From Croceicoccus ponticola (GTDB lineage: Bacteria > Pseudomonadota > Alphaproteobacteria > Sphingomonadales > Sphingomonadaceae), in contig NZ_RXOL01000001.1 of assembly GCF_004004515.1 (NCBI RefSeq), positions 992,001 through 1,056,000 of the forward strand: a stretch of DNA of 64,000 nucleotides, given 5' to 3'. The position numbers and the translations under genes were made by a program. Every line of letters starts with the position of its first letter. Positions within the stretch are counted from its first letter, which is position 1. Shown piece by piece: positions 9,405-16,947 of this stretch. The notes beneath the pieces are model-generated. The model had not been told where the DNA came from. It ran no database searches and was given only the letters and a program-made list of their open reading frames with translations.

Positions 9405-10229
9405 TCAATTGCCGGGTTTGGGCAATCCGGCGCGCGCCATGCTGGCCGCGCCGGTTCCGCCCTTGTAACCGTAAGTCCACGCCCACTGGCCCGAAAAGCT
9501 TTGCAGCGGTACGTAATCCATCACCCGTTCAGCCGCTTGCAATTGATCGATCCGGTTGTCGAGCACCCACAACCGGTTCTCCCACCGCACGGCGGCAACG
9601 GCATGGTCGGTCTGTCGCCCGGTATCGCGCACGACCAGCAGGAACAGGCGATCCATTTCGACCCCCGCCTTTGCCAGCAGGGCGAGCTTGGCAATGGCCA
9701 GATCCTCGCAGTCGCCGGATCGTTTCGCCAGCGTTTCCGCCGCCGGAGCCCAGCGGTCGCCGCCGCTGTCATCGACATAGCGAATTTCCGTGTTCACCCG
9801 TTCGTTTACGATGGCCAGCGGGTTCGCGCCGGGTCGCGCCGCGCTCCACACGAACGATGCAACGCCCGGGTCCCCATCGGCAAGGTCGAGCAGATGGCCG
9901 CCACCCCACCGCGCCGCCATCGGCCCGTCGCCGACCGGCAGGGCATAGAATCCGAAGATGTCGAGGTTGCGCGGTCGCACCGGCTCCGGCTCGCACGGCG
10001 GCAGAGGTTGGGCAGGCTCGGCCACTTCGGCGTCGGGAATGACAAAGGCAAATCCGGTGCCGGGCAGGATAAAGGTTTCGCCAACAGGTTCGGACGCTCG
10101 CGCAACCTCGGGCTGCAGAGGCGCGCATATCCCAGAAGGCGCAGGTTCGGCCGGCCCGAACCCCATTTGCGCGGGCACCATCGCTGATGCGGCGATCTGG
10201 AGCACGGACAGGAACGCGGTCAGCGACAT
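9405..10229 (-). CDS. Bacterial transglutaminase-like cysteine proteinase (LapG/BTLCP family)
   Basis: A 274-aa exported protein of the BTLCP (Peptidase_C93) family. The catalytic triad is visible: Cys174 in KRSGDCEDLAIAK, His209 in TDHAV and Asp224 in WVLDNRI, with spacing close to that of LapG. A hydrophobic N-terminus (FLSVLQIAASAMVPA) and a Pro-rich linker suggest a periplasmic enzyme. In Pseudomonas, LapG cleaves a surface adhesin under c-di-GMP control via LapD. No LapD or large adhesin is adjacent here, so the substrate is unknown. The gene converges on the glycosyltransferase. Confidence 0.85.
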   Translation of the reverse strand: MSLTAFLSVLQIAASAMVPAQMGFGPAEPAPSGICAPLQPEVARASEPVGETFILPGTGFAFVIPDAEVAEPAQPLPPCEPEPVRPRNLDIFGFYALPVGDGPMAARWGGGHLLDLADGDPGVASFVWSAARPGANPLAIVNERVNTEIRYVDDSGGDRWAPAAETLAKRSGDCEDLAIAKLALLAKAGVEMDRLFLLVVRDTGRQTDHAVAAVRWENRLWVLDNRIDQLQAAERVMDYVPLQSFSGQWAWTYGYKGGTGAASMARAGLPKPGN

Positions 10230-10270
10230 GGACCTCAGGCTATCAGCGATGCCCCGTCAACGCGCCTGCC

Positions 10271-10296
10271 CCTGCGACTTGTCCACAAGTCGCAGG
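10271..10296. repeat. Perfect 12-bp inverted repeat, terminator-like hairpin
   Basis: CCTGCGACTTGT and ACAAGTCGCAGG flank two central cytosines, giving a perfect 26-bp palindrome. It lies ten bases beyond the stop of the methyltransferase gene and upstream of the LapG-like gene. It could stop transcription of the methyltransferase, but no T-run follows on either side, so a protein site is also possible. Confidence 0.6.
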
Positions 10297-10305
10297 CACG
10301 CGCGT

Positions 10306-11145
10306 TCAGCCCGGTTTGCGAAAACGCAGCACGAACTGGTCGGTGCGGCCCTTGATCGCGGAGTCGAAAACATTGCTCAGCCGGTCGTCAGCCGGATTTT
10401 TGAGGACCGGGCTTTCGCCGTCATAAATGAAACCTGCGCTTTCCACTTCGCGGCGCACGAGATCGGCATCGATCCGATGGGTGGTGTCCGTCGCAGCCTT
10501 GCCCGAACCGTCGGGGGCCGCATGGTCGAGCACGACATAAACCCCGCCCGGCTTCAGCAGGTCCAGCACCATGGCGTTGTAAGCCTTGCCGTCGTATCCT
10601 GCGATATTGTGGAAATCGTGGTAGTTGCGCGATGTCCACACGACGTCGTAGCGTTCCGCCATATCGTCCGGCACTGGCCCGGCCAGCGGATAATGCGCGA
10701 CCAATACCGTGGGATTGCCCATCGCCACGCGCAATTCTTCGGCGCGTTGCAAAGGCACCCATTTCTTGGCCATCAGTTCGTCGGGCACGTAAAGCGTGAC
10801 GTTGCCGCCATCGCCGGTCGCCGCCGCGAAGAGCCGCGTGAAATAGCCGCCGCCCGGCAACATTTCGAGCACTGCCATGCCGGGGTGAACTTGGGCAAAA
10901 GCGAGCATGGCGACGGGCATGCGTACGGCGTCGTCCGCCCTGTCAGCTGCGCTGCGCGATGGGTCTGCCACGATGGCGCCGTAATCCGCACCTTCGGCGC
11001 GGGCGACTTTTGCCATCTGGGTCGAGTCGGTCGGTCCCGCGCCGCAACCAGTCAAAGCCATCATCGACGCGGTCGTCGCCATCAGCGCCAGGGATTTCAA
11101 CGGTGCATGGAACAGCTGCGCACAATTGCACTGGAAGTGCTTCAT
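10306..11145 (-). CDS. Lipoprotein-type class I SAM methyltransferase-like protein
   Basis: A 279-aa protein with a lipoprotein signal: hydrophobic SLALMATTASMMALTGC with the lipobox LTGC. The rest resembles a class I methyltransferase: GMAVLEMLPGGGYFTRLFA takes the place of motif I, YDVVWTSRNYHDF the middle strand and LLKPGGVYVVLDHAAPDGSG the motif after it. Such exported methyltransferase-like proteins recur in sphingomonads and their substrate is unknown; SAM is not expected outside the cytoplasm, so it may be non-catalytic or act differently. ATG 11145 is preceded by a GAGGGA ribosome site. A 12-bp palindrome lies after the stop. Confidence 0.75.
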   Translation of the reverse strand: MKHFQCNCAQLFHAPLKSLALMATTASMMALTGCGAGPTDSTQMAKVARAEGADYGAIVADPSRSAADRADDAVRMPVAMLAFAQVHPGMAVLEMLPGGGYFTRLFAAATGDGGNVTLYVPDELMAKKWVPLQRAEELRVAMGNPTVLVAHYPLAGPVPDDMAERYDVVWTSRNYHDFHNIAGYDGKAYNAMVLDLLKPGGVYVVLDHAAPDGSGKAATDTTHRIDADLVRREVESAGFIYDGESPVLKNPADDRLSNVFDSAIKGRTDQFVLRFRKPG

Positions 11146-11287
11146 CAAATCCCTCGTTTCGTCAGCCGATCGATCTTTGCGAAACGCCCGCCCCCAAATT
11201 CCAAGCGTCCTGACGAACCTTTGCACCGTGCAGCCCCGTTGGCAACCGCCTGCGCCGTTCAATCCCAACCCGGACCGCCTACACCGC

Positions 11288-12496
11288 TCAATCCCAAAGC
11301 AGGTGCAGTTCGGTCAGCGCCCCGACATTGCCGCCGCGCATCCGTGCAGGCTTGGCCGGGTCCATCCGGAATTCGGGCATCGCGCCAAGCCATTCCTCGA
11401 TAAAGACGATCGCCTCCATCCGCGCCAGCCCCGCGCCGACGCAGCGGTGTACGCCGTTACCCATCGTGGTGTGCCGGATCGGCGGCATCTTGCGGTCGAA
11501 ATCGACCTGTTCGGGATTGTCGAAGCACTGCGGATCAAGGTTGTGCAGCACGCTCGGCACATAAATGAGGTCGCCCGCGCGCATCGTGATCCCGTCCATT
11601 TCCACATCGGTGACGAGATTGCGGGTGACCGACACGGTGGGATAGCGGCGCATCAGTTCGTCCGCCGCCTGCGGAATCAGGTCGACATTGGCGCGCAACA
11701 GCGCCTGATCTTCGGCATTGCGAGCAAGGTGCGCAGCGATGTTGCCGAACATCGCGACCACGGTGTCGAGCCCGCCGAACAACAGATTGCGGCACATCCG
11801 CTGCGCTTCGGAAAATGTCCACGCGCGTCCATCGATCGGAACCGACAGGATGCGGCTGAACAGGTCTTCGCCCGGGTCGGCCAGCCGCTGTTCGACATAA
11901 GGGCGCAGGTAATCGTCCGCCGCATCGCGCAATTGTTCGACCGTCATGCTGCCATCGGGCCGGGTCAGCTGCTTGCCCAGCGGGCGCAGCTTCGCGCGGT
12001 CCTCTACCGGCACGTCGATCAGCGTCAGGAACACATGGATCGGGACGATCTCGGCAAAGCTTTCCATGAATTCGCAGGCACCCTGCGGCTTCAGCCCGTC
12101 GATCAAGTCCCGGGTCACGTCGCGCACCATCGGGGTCAGCGCCATGACGTGGTTGTTGCCGAAACCGCGCATGACGGCGGTGCGGAACGGCTTGTGCTCG
12201 GGCGGGTCCTGTTGCAGCGGGATGAATGCCATCACTTCGCCCAGCCCCGGCGTCACGGCCAGCGCCTCGCTCGAAAAACGGGCGCTGTCGCCCCAGATTT
12301 CGCGAATCAGCGCGCCGGTCGTCGGTATCCAGTGACCGCCGTTGGCATCGGTCCACGCCAATGCGGGAACACCCGGCGCCTGCAGGGTCTGCCACGCGGC
12401 GAAATAATCTTCTTCGACGCCCGGAGGCGCAAAGATGTCGAAATCGATGACGCGATCGGACGGAACATGTGCTGCGCGCGTGGCGGTGGTGGCCAA
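11288..12496 (-). CDS. Cytochrome P450, CYP101-like
   Basis: A 402-aa soluble class I cytochrome P450. Visible motifs are the I-helix GGLDT (241-245), the K-helix E280-x-x-R283 and the haem loop GNGVHRCVG with ligand Cys352. The strongly conserved Phe seven residues before the Cys is Met345 here, which is unusual. The C-terminal GNVGALTELHLLWD and general layout resemble CYP101 (camphor-type) enzymes of sphingomonads. The start is TTG 12496 after an AGAAGG ribosome site. No ferredoxin gene is adjacent; the FprA-like reductase at 22.7 kb could be a distant partner. The substrate is unknown, probably terpenoid or aromatic. Confidence 0.92.
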   Translation of the reverse strand: MATTATRAAHVPSDRVIDFDIFAPPGVEEDYFAAWQTLQAPGVPALAWTDANGGHWIPTTGALIREIWGDSARFSSEALAVTPGLGEVMAFIPLQQDPPEHKPFRTAVMRGFGNNHVMALTPMVRDVTRDLIDGLKPQGACEFMESFAEIVPIHVFLTLIDVPVEDRAKLRPLGKQLTRPDGSMTVEQLRDAADDYLRPYVEQRLADPGEDLFSRILSVPIDGRAWTFSEAQRMCRNLLFGGLDTVVAMFGNIAAHLARNAEDQALLRANVDLIPQAADELMRRYPTVSVTRNLVTDVEMDGITMRAGDLIYVPSVLHNLDPQCFDNPEQVDFDRKMPPIRHTTMGNGVHRCVGAGLARMEAIVFIEEWLGAMPEFRMDPAKPARMRGGNVGALTELHLLWD

Positions 12497-12509
12497 AAAG
12501 CCTTCTCCC

Positions 12510-12521
12510 GTAAATTTTTAC
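12510..12521. promoter_or_regulatory. Inverted repeat upstream of the P450 gene
   Basis: The sequence GTAAATTTTTAC has two matching arms of five bases, 13 bases before the TTG start of the P450 gene. An AATTGGCCAAT palindrome lies about 45 bases further upstream (12564-12574). Either could be an operator or part of an AT-rich -10 element; neither is proven. Confidence 0.35.
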
Positions 12522-12637
12522 AGGACGAAGCCTAGCCACGCGACGATGCGGACACACCTGATCAATTGGCCAATACGGCGGGCTCGAATCCGGGTCATGC
12601 CGGTGACAAGCCAGGACAACGAAGTCCCGGCAGGGCA

Positions 12638-13489
12638 TCAGCCCATCGTCGTGGGCTTCGTGCCGCCCAGATTGACGCCCATCGCTCCGGGCGCCTTCTT
12701 TTCCATCAGCTCATAGGCCTTTTCATACCACTCGCTGCCCGGATAGTTCGCACCCAGCACGGCGGCAGCCTTCTTCGCTTCTTCGGGAATGCCGAGCGCG
12801 AGATAGGTTTCGGTCAGGCGGAACAGCGCCTCGGCGGTGTGGCTGGTGGTCTGATAATCGTCGACGACCTTGCGGAACCGCATCGTCGCGGCCAGCCACT
12901 TGCCGGTTTTTTCATAGAACCGCCCGACGGTCATTTCCTTGCCCGCGAGGTGGTCGTTGACAAGGTCGAGCTTCAGCTTCGCGTCGGCGGCATAAGCGCT
13001 TTCGGGATAGCGACGCACGACATCGGTCAATGCGGTGCGAGCGAGCGCGGTCGTCTGCTGATCGCGTTCGACGTCGCTGACCTGTTCGTAATAAGACAGC
13101 GCGATCAGATAGCTGGCGTAAGGCGCGTCCTTGTTGCCGGGGTGGATGGACAGGAAACGCTGCGCGGCGCCGATGGCCTGCCCGTAATCGCGGGCGGCGT
13201 AATAGGAAAACGCGCTCATCAACTGGGCGCGGCGGGCCCACGGCGAATAAGGGTGCTGACGCTCAACTTCGTCGAACAAGGCGGCGGCCTGCTTCACCTG
13301 CCCGTTGTCCAGCCGTTCCTTCGCGGCGAAATACAGCGATTCCACGTCGCGCGCGACATAGGCTGTATCTTTCACCTTGCTGCCGCCCGCGCATCCGGCG
13401 GTCAGCGCCATCGCGCCCGCGGCAATGGCGAACGAGACGATACGGGCGGGCGTGCGAAGCGGGCGAGCCGAACGGTTATGGGCAGTCAT
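12638..13489 (-). CDS. bamD: Outer membrane protein assembly factor BamD
   Basis: A 283-aa lipoprotein of the BAM complex that inserts beta-barrel proteins into the outer membrane. The signal peptide ends in a lipobox (MALTAGC). TPR-like repeats follow: ESLYFAAKERLDNGQVKQAA, FDEVERQHPYSPWARRAQLM, RFLSIHPGNKDAPYASYL and VVRRYPESAYAADAKLKL. These are the standard BamD motifs, and the length is typical. ATG 13489 is preferred over an upstream ATG because it begins right before the basic signal-peptide region. The gene is transcribed alone between the P450 and the roadblock operon. Confidence 0.95.
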   Translation of the reverse strand: MTAHNRSARPLRTPARIVSFAIAAGAMALTAGCAGGSKVKDTAYVARDVESLYFAAKERLDNGQVKQAAALFDEVERQHPYSPWARRAQLMSAFSYYAARDYGQAIGAAQRFLSIHPGNKDAPYASYLIALSYYEQVSDVERDQQTTALARTALTDVVRRYPESAYAADAKLKLDLVNDHLAGKEMTVGRFYEKTGKWLAATMRFRKVVDDYQTTSHTAEALFRLTETYLALGIPEEAKKAAAVLGANYPGSEWYEKAYELMEKKAPGAMGVNLGGTKPTTMG

Positions 13490-13621
13490 GCGCCGCCTAT
13501 AGCCTCGGCCCAAGTGAACGCCAAGTGAAGCTTTGTCCGCAATCCACCGTCAGCAGGATTCTTTTGCACCTGACCACCCCCACGCCGCTGTCGGCAATGG
13601 CGGTTCGTGCCTTACGTGAAA

Positions 13622-13652
13622 CGGGGTGGTCCGCATGATGCGAACCACCCCG
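13622..13652 (-). terminator. Hairpin after the roadblock operon
   Basis: CGGGGTGGT and ACCACCCCG form a nine-base-pair stem, extended by an inner CGCAT/ATGCG after one mismatch. It lies 75 bases beyond the stop of the last gene of the roadblock-GTPase operon on the minus strand. There is no strong T-run, so termination is plausible but not certain. Confidence 0.5.
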
Positions 13653-13726
13653 CTGTCCGGGTGATACCGTGGCGGCCCGGTCAAATGCGACCGCCACTAT
13701 ATGCGCGAATGAACGCTAAGCGCGGA

Positions 13727-14089
13727 TCAGAGCGCCAGCACGCTTTCGCTCTGCGCCGTCTTGATGCGGGCAAGCGCGAGGTTCGATTTGCTCTTGTCGA
13801 GCACGAGATAGATGAACACGGCGGGGCGCTGCGCCATCGGGCGGATGATGTGGTACTGCGACGACAGGGTGATCAGGATGTCGTCGATGGTGTCCTTGGT
13901 CAGGCCCAGCGCCTTCATCGTCTTCAGCTTGGCGCGGACGACTTCAGTGTTGCCGGCGCCAGCGACGTCGAGATCGATCCCGCTGCCTTCCTTCCCAAGA
14001 ACCATGCCGGAATCGGAGTCCACGATCGCAGCGGCCTTCGCGCCGTCGATGGTCATCAGTTCGCTCAGAGTTTCATTGATGCTTGCCAT
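13727..14089 (-). CDS. Roadblock/LC7 domain protein (MglB-like) 1
   Basis: A 120-aa protein made of one roadblock/LC7 (longin-like) domain. Typical features are the N-terminal helix MASINETLSELMTIDGAKAAAIV, the strand SDSGMVLGKE and the C-terminal YHIIRPM...VFIYLVLDKSKSNLALARI. Bacterial roadblock proteins (MglB, CvnB) dimerise and act as GAPs or scaffolds for Ras-like GTPases. It is the last gene of a four-gene minus-strand operon with a second roadblock protein and a GTPase, which are its likely partners. An AT-richer 67-base gap separates it from the second roadblock gene. It is clearly cytoplasmic. Confidence 0.85.
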   Translation of the reverse strand: MASINETLSELMTIDGAKAAAIVDSDSGMVLGKEGSGIDLDVAGAGNTEVVRAKLKTMKALGLTKDTIDDILITLSSQYHIIRPMAQRPAVFIYLVLDKSKSNLALARIKTAQSESVLAL

Positions 14090-14156
14090 TGTATTTTCCT
14101 TTCGATCAGCCGTTGAAACAAAATGTCGGTCACTTTCCCGCCAACTCCAGGGATTC

Positions 14157-14624
14157 TTAAGCTGCTTCGCTGCTGATCAGGGTCCGCATGTTCGTCGCGA
14201 CCAGGCGTGCGACGGACAGGGCCTTGCCCACCGTTTCGGCCGCGTCGAAATGCGCCGCGAGCACCATCGAATTATCGGGCACGCGCATTTGGATCACGTA
14301 ACCTGTCGTCGCCGCGATGATGATGTATTCGGTCGCGCCGATCCGCAGATCCTTGGCCACCGCATCGCCCAGCGCTTGCATCGAACTTGCCATCGAAGCG
14401 ACCCGGCCGTTCTGCCGCACATCGTCGGCCAGGCTCGCCACCTCGAAACCGTCGTCGGTCAGTATCGTGGCATGGTGCAGCGACCGGCACAGGTCGGCAA
14501 AGCCGCTCAGCACCTCGTTCGCGCAGGCGATGACGTGCGGGTCCTTGTGGGGGCTCAACGGTTGCGGGCTGGACGCCTGCTGACCGGAAAATTGCACATG
14601 GGGCAGATTGGCGAGGTCGTTCAT
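14157..14624 (-). CDS. Roadblock/LC7 domain protein 2
   Basis: A 155-aa roadblock/LC7 protein. After a 30-residue polar tail (QQASSPQPLSPHKD) it shows the fold's pattern: ACANEVLSGFADLCRSLHHATILTDDGF, then ASMASSMQALGDAVAKDL, IIIAATTGYVIQMRVPD and SMVLAAHFDAAETVGKALS. Its ATG overlaps the stop of the GTPase gene (ATGA), so it is translationally coupled to it. In Streptomyces conservons and Myxococcus MglAB, the roadblock protein regulates the GTPase; the same role is inferred here. It differs clearly in sequence from the first roadblock protein, so the two may form a heterodimer. Confidence 0.85.
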   Translation of the reverse strand: MNDLANLPHVQFSGQQASSPQPLSPHKDPHVIACANEVLSGFADLCRSLHHATILTDDGFEVASLADDVRQNGRVASMASSMQALGDAVAKDLRIGATEYIIIAATTGYVIQMRVPDNSMVLAAHFDAAETVGKALSVARLVATNMRTLISSEAA

Positions 14625-15187
14625 GCCGCGCGCTCCTCGCTTGCGGCGATCATCGCCGTCATTTCGATATTGGCGATCAGGCTCATCAGGCAGGTGCGCA
14701 TCTGATCGGAATTGCGGGCATCGGCGGTGAACACGGGGATCATGCGGCCCGGCATCAATTCGCGAACGCGTTCGGCGTACTTGTCGATGCGCGGAATCGG
14801 CGCGACATCGGTGCGGGTGACGCACACGACGATGCCGCCCTTTTCGTGCAGTTCGCCGAATTCCTCGAGGAATTCGTCCAGGTCCTTGATCGGGTCCGCC
14901 GCATCGTTGTTGACCAAGAGGACAAGCCCGACGGCGCGTTCGTTCAAAATGGTCCACATGAAATCGAAGCGCCGCTGACCGGGCAAGCCATAAAGGCGCA
15001 CCTTGTCCTCGTCCCCCACCGTGATCTCACCATAGTCGAGCGCGACGGTTGTCGTATCCTTGTCTGCGGTTTCGCGATCGGTGTTGATCGCCTCGGTCCG
15101 GATCGTCTCGATCTCGGAAAGGCTTTCGATGGCCGTGGTCTTGCCCGCGCCCATGGGCCCTGCAAAAAGAATGACGTGTTCGGTCAT
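14621..15187 (-). CDS. CvnD/MglA-like small GTPase
   Basis: A 188-aa Ras-like GTPase of the type encoded in Streptomyces conservons (CvnD) and related to MglA. G1 is GPMGAGKTT (residues 10-18), switch I has DTTTVALDYG and G3 is GLPGQ (67-71) with RRFDFMWTIL after it. G4 is TRTD (124-127) rather than NKxD, a variation common in this family. It starts four bases after the stop of the 411-aa gene and overlaps the second roadblock gene, so all are one operon. No histidine kinase is adjacent, unlike conservons. The cellular process it controls is unknown. Confidence 0.88.
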   Translation of the reverse strand: MTEHVILFAGPMGAGKTTAIESLSEIETIRTEAINTDRETADKDTTTVALDYGEITVGDEDKVRLYGLPGQRRFDFMWTILNERAVGLVLLVNNDAADPIKDLDEFLEEFGELHEKGGIVVCVTRTDVAPIPRIDKYAERVRELMPGRMIPVFTADARNSDQMRTCLMSLIANIEMTAMIAASEERAA

Positions 15188-15191
15188 GGTC

Positions 15192-16427
15192 TCAGAGCCC
15201 CAGTTTCGAGCGAAGTTTGGAAAACAGCCCGCCCGACGCCCGTTCCGGCGGCGGAGCGAACACGACGGGTGCAGCCGTCCGGTCGGTCTGGATTTCCAGC
15301 AGACCCATGAGCGAATAGGCGTTGAGCGTGCGGGTCGCGGCCTCTGGCGTGATACCGGCGGCGGCCGAAAGTTCCGCCGCGTTGAGGAAGCAGTTACCGA
15401 TCGCCGCGGCGGCGCGCATGTCGGCGACCGCGTGGTTCAGCTCGGTGAAATTGGGCCAGCGGCGCAGGCGATAACGATCTTCCGGCTTCATCCACGGCGC
15501 GCCCATCCCGTGAAACGCCTGACTGCCGATGAACCAGAACAGCTTGTCCAGCGATTCACCCGGCAGATTGACGATGGGCGGACGGAACGCTTCGACCAGC
15601 GTCGAACGGATCGCGATGCGGCTGCCGTTGGCCGACACGTGTTCGAGCGGGATGCGCGAGTTATAGGCGCGGAACCGGAAATCGATGCGGATCATATCCA
15701 GATTCTCGATCCGGATTTCCGCCACCGCGGGCGCGGAATTCTGCACGATGGAATAAAGCGCCACCGCGATCTGGTCCCATGCGGCGCAAAATTCGCCATG
15801 CGCATCGTGCCCGGCATGGGTTGCAGGGTTATGCGCAGGTTGGGGGGAATGGCTCGCCTGCGAACCGGGAAAGGGCTGAAATGCCGGCTGCGGCGCCGGG
15901 GTCGCCATGGCGCTGGGCTGCGACGACAAGTGTTCTTCATGGCTGGCATAGGCATAGGGATCCGCCTTCAACGCCGCCGAACCGTTCGTCATATGCGATG
16001 CCTGCGCGCCGAAATACGACCGCGCATCGTAATGGTCGTTGGCGGGGACGGTTTCCATGTCCTCCATCTTCACGCGCAGGCTGGGCCCGGCCTGGGCTGG
16101 CACCTGCCGCTTGCCCAGCTGTTCCTGCGCCTGCGACAGGATGTCGATGAGGTCTGGCGCATTGACTGGGGCGGTGATCGCCAGCCCGCCGGTCGGCGCG
16201 CCGTTATAACGCACGAGGCGGATCAGCACCTGATAGGGATCGGCGGTGAATTCCACGTCCGAGGGCACGATCAGCGCGTCGCAGGAATCGGAATGGAGCA
16301 CCAGCCAGGGGCAACCGGCGGCTTCGGCCTCCGTCTCGATGAACATCGCGATTTTCGCGCATTCGATCGGGGAAAGGCCGACGAGACCGAGACTATGCCG
16401 TGCTTTGGTCATCGATACCATTGCCAT
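15192..16427 (-). CDS. Unknown 411-aa protein, first gene of roadblock-GTPase operon
   Basis: I do not recognise the family. An N-terminal alpha/beta region (LGLVGLSPIECAKIAMFIET to about residue 105) is followed by a Gln/Pro/His-rich linker (about 115-205), a second folded domain starting FCAAWDQIAVALYSIVQNS, and a C-terminal stretch AAELSAAAGITPEAATRTL plus YSLMGLLEIQ that looks like a winged helix. Conservon CvnC (DUF742) proteins also carry a winged-helix-like domain, so an analogous adaptor role is possible but inferred. ATG 16427 follows a GGAG site at five bases. It leads the operon and sits next to a 520-base gap. Confidence 0.7.
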   Translation of the reverse strand: MAMVSMTKARHSLGLVGLSPIECAKIAMFIETEAEAAGCPWLVLHSDSCDALIVPSDVEFTADPYQVLIRLVRYNGAPTGGLAITAPVNAPDLIDILSQAQEQLGKRQVPAQAGPSLRVKMEDMETVPANDHYDARSYFGAQASHMTNGSAALKADPYAYASHEEHLSSQPSAMATPAPQPAFQPFPGSQASHSPQPAHNPATHAGHDAHGEFCAAWDQIAVALYSIVQNSAPAVAEIRIENLDMIRIDFRFRAYNSRIPLEHVSANGSRIAIRSTLVEAFRPPIVNLPGESLDKLFWFIGSQAFHGMGAPWMKPEDRYRLRRWPNFTELNHAVADMRAAAAIGNCFLNAAELSAAAGITPEAATRTLNAYSLMGLLEIQTDRTAAPVVFAPPPERASGGLFSKLRSKLGL

Positions 16428-16947
16428 GCAACTCCGACAGGCCGCATCCGCATCAAGATGATCCGCATGCATTGCCTGAAATCCGGGGTAGCCAGCGCCG
16501 GGCTAAGCATCGGTTAAACCGGATGCTGAATATTACCCTAAAGCGCCGTTATTCGCACTCAATTGGCGTGCATTTCGCCATCTTTACAGGTTTATGAATA
16601 GTTTTCATGTACCGGGCATTATCTTCGTAAGTAATAATTATCCAGTTTTATCAAGAAAGCCGTTTTGCCCTCATGATGGTATCAATCCATTGGTTTAGTG
16701 CGATTTTATCCTTTCTGCCAAAAACTTCATGACAGGATCGCGATGGCCGAAAAGCGCCGCACCCAAGGCATTCCTTGCGCAATAATTAGCCATGATCGGC
16801 GCGTGCTTGACGCAGTCAGACCATCGTGCCCGAGCATTTCAAAAATTTGCAGCGCCGGCTTTATTTTATCCATCGCCAGCACCGGTCGCGGGGGCCGTTC
16901 CGGGATTTCGTGCGTTGTGGCGACAAACCATCTATCGCGGCGGCAGG
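16428..16947. other. 520-base AT-richer intergenic region
   Basis: This gap between the divergent roadblock operon and the PBP gene is clearly richer in A+T than its surroundings, mainly 16,540-16,740 (for example AGTAATAATTATCC). It should contain promoters for both directions. A frame starting at ATG 16743 is open but has no homology character and is not called. I see no tRNA or clear terminator. A small RNA or a binding region for a nucleoid or MucR-type protein cannot be excluded. Confidence 0.5.

Noticed and set aside
12580-12600. tRNA-like T-arm sequence GGGCTCGAATCCGGGT
   Set aside because: No matching acceptor stem, D-arm or anticodon arm could be folded around it; likely chance in GC-rich DNA.
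15060-16517. Long open frame antisense to the GTPase and 411-aa genes
   Set aside because: Arg/His-rich composition typical of a shadow; the minus-strand genes have clear family motifs.
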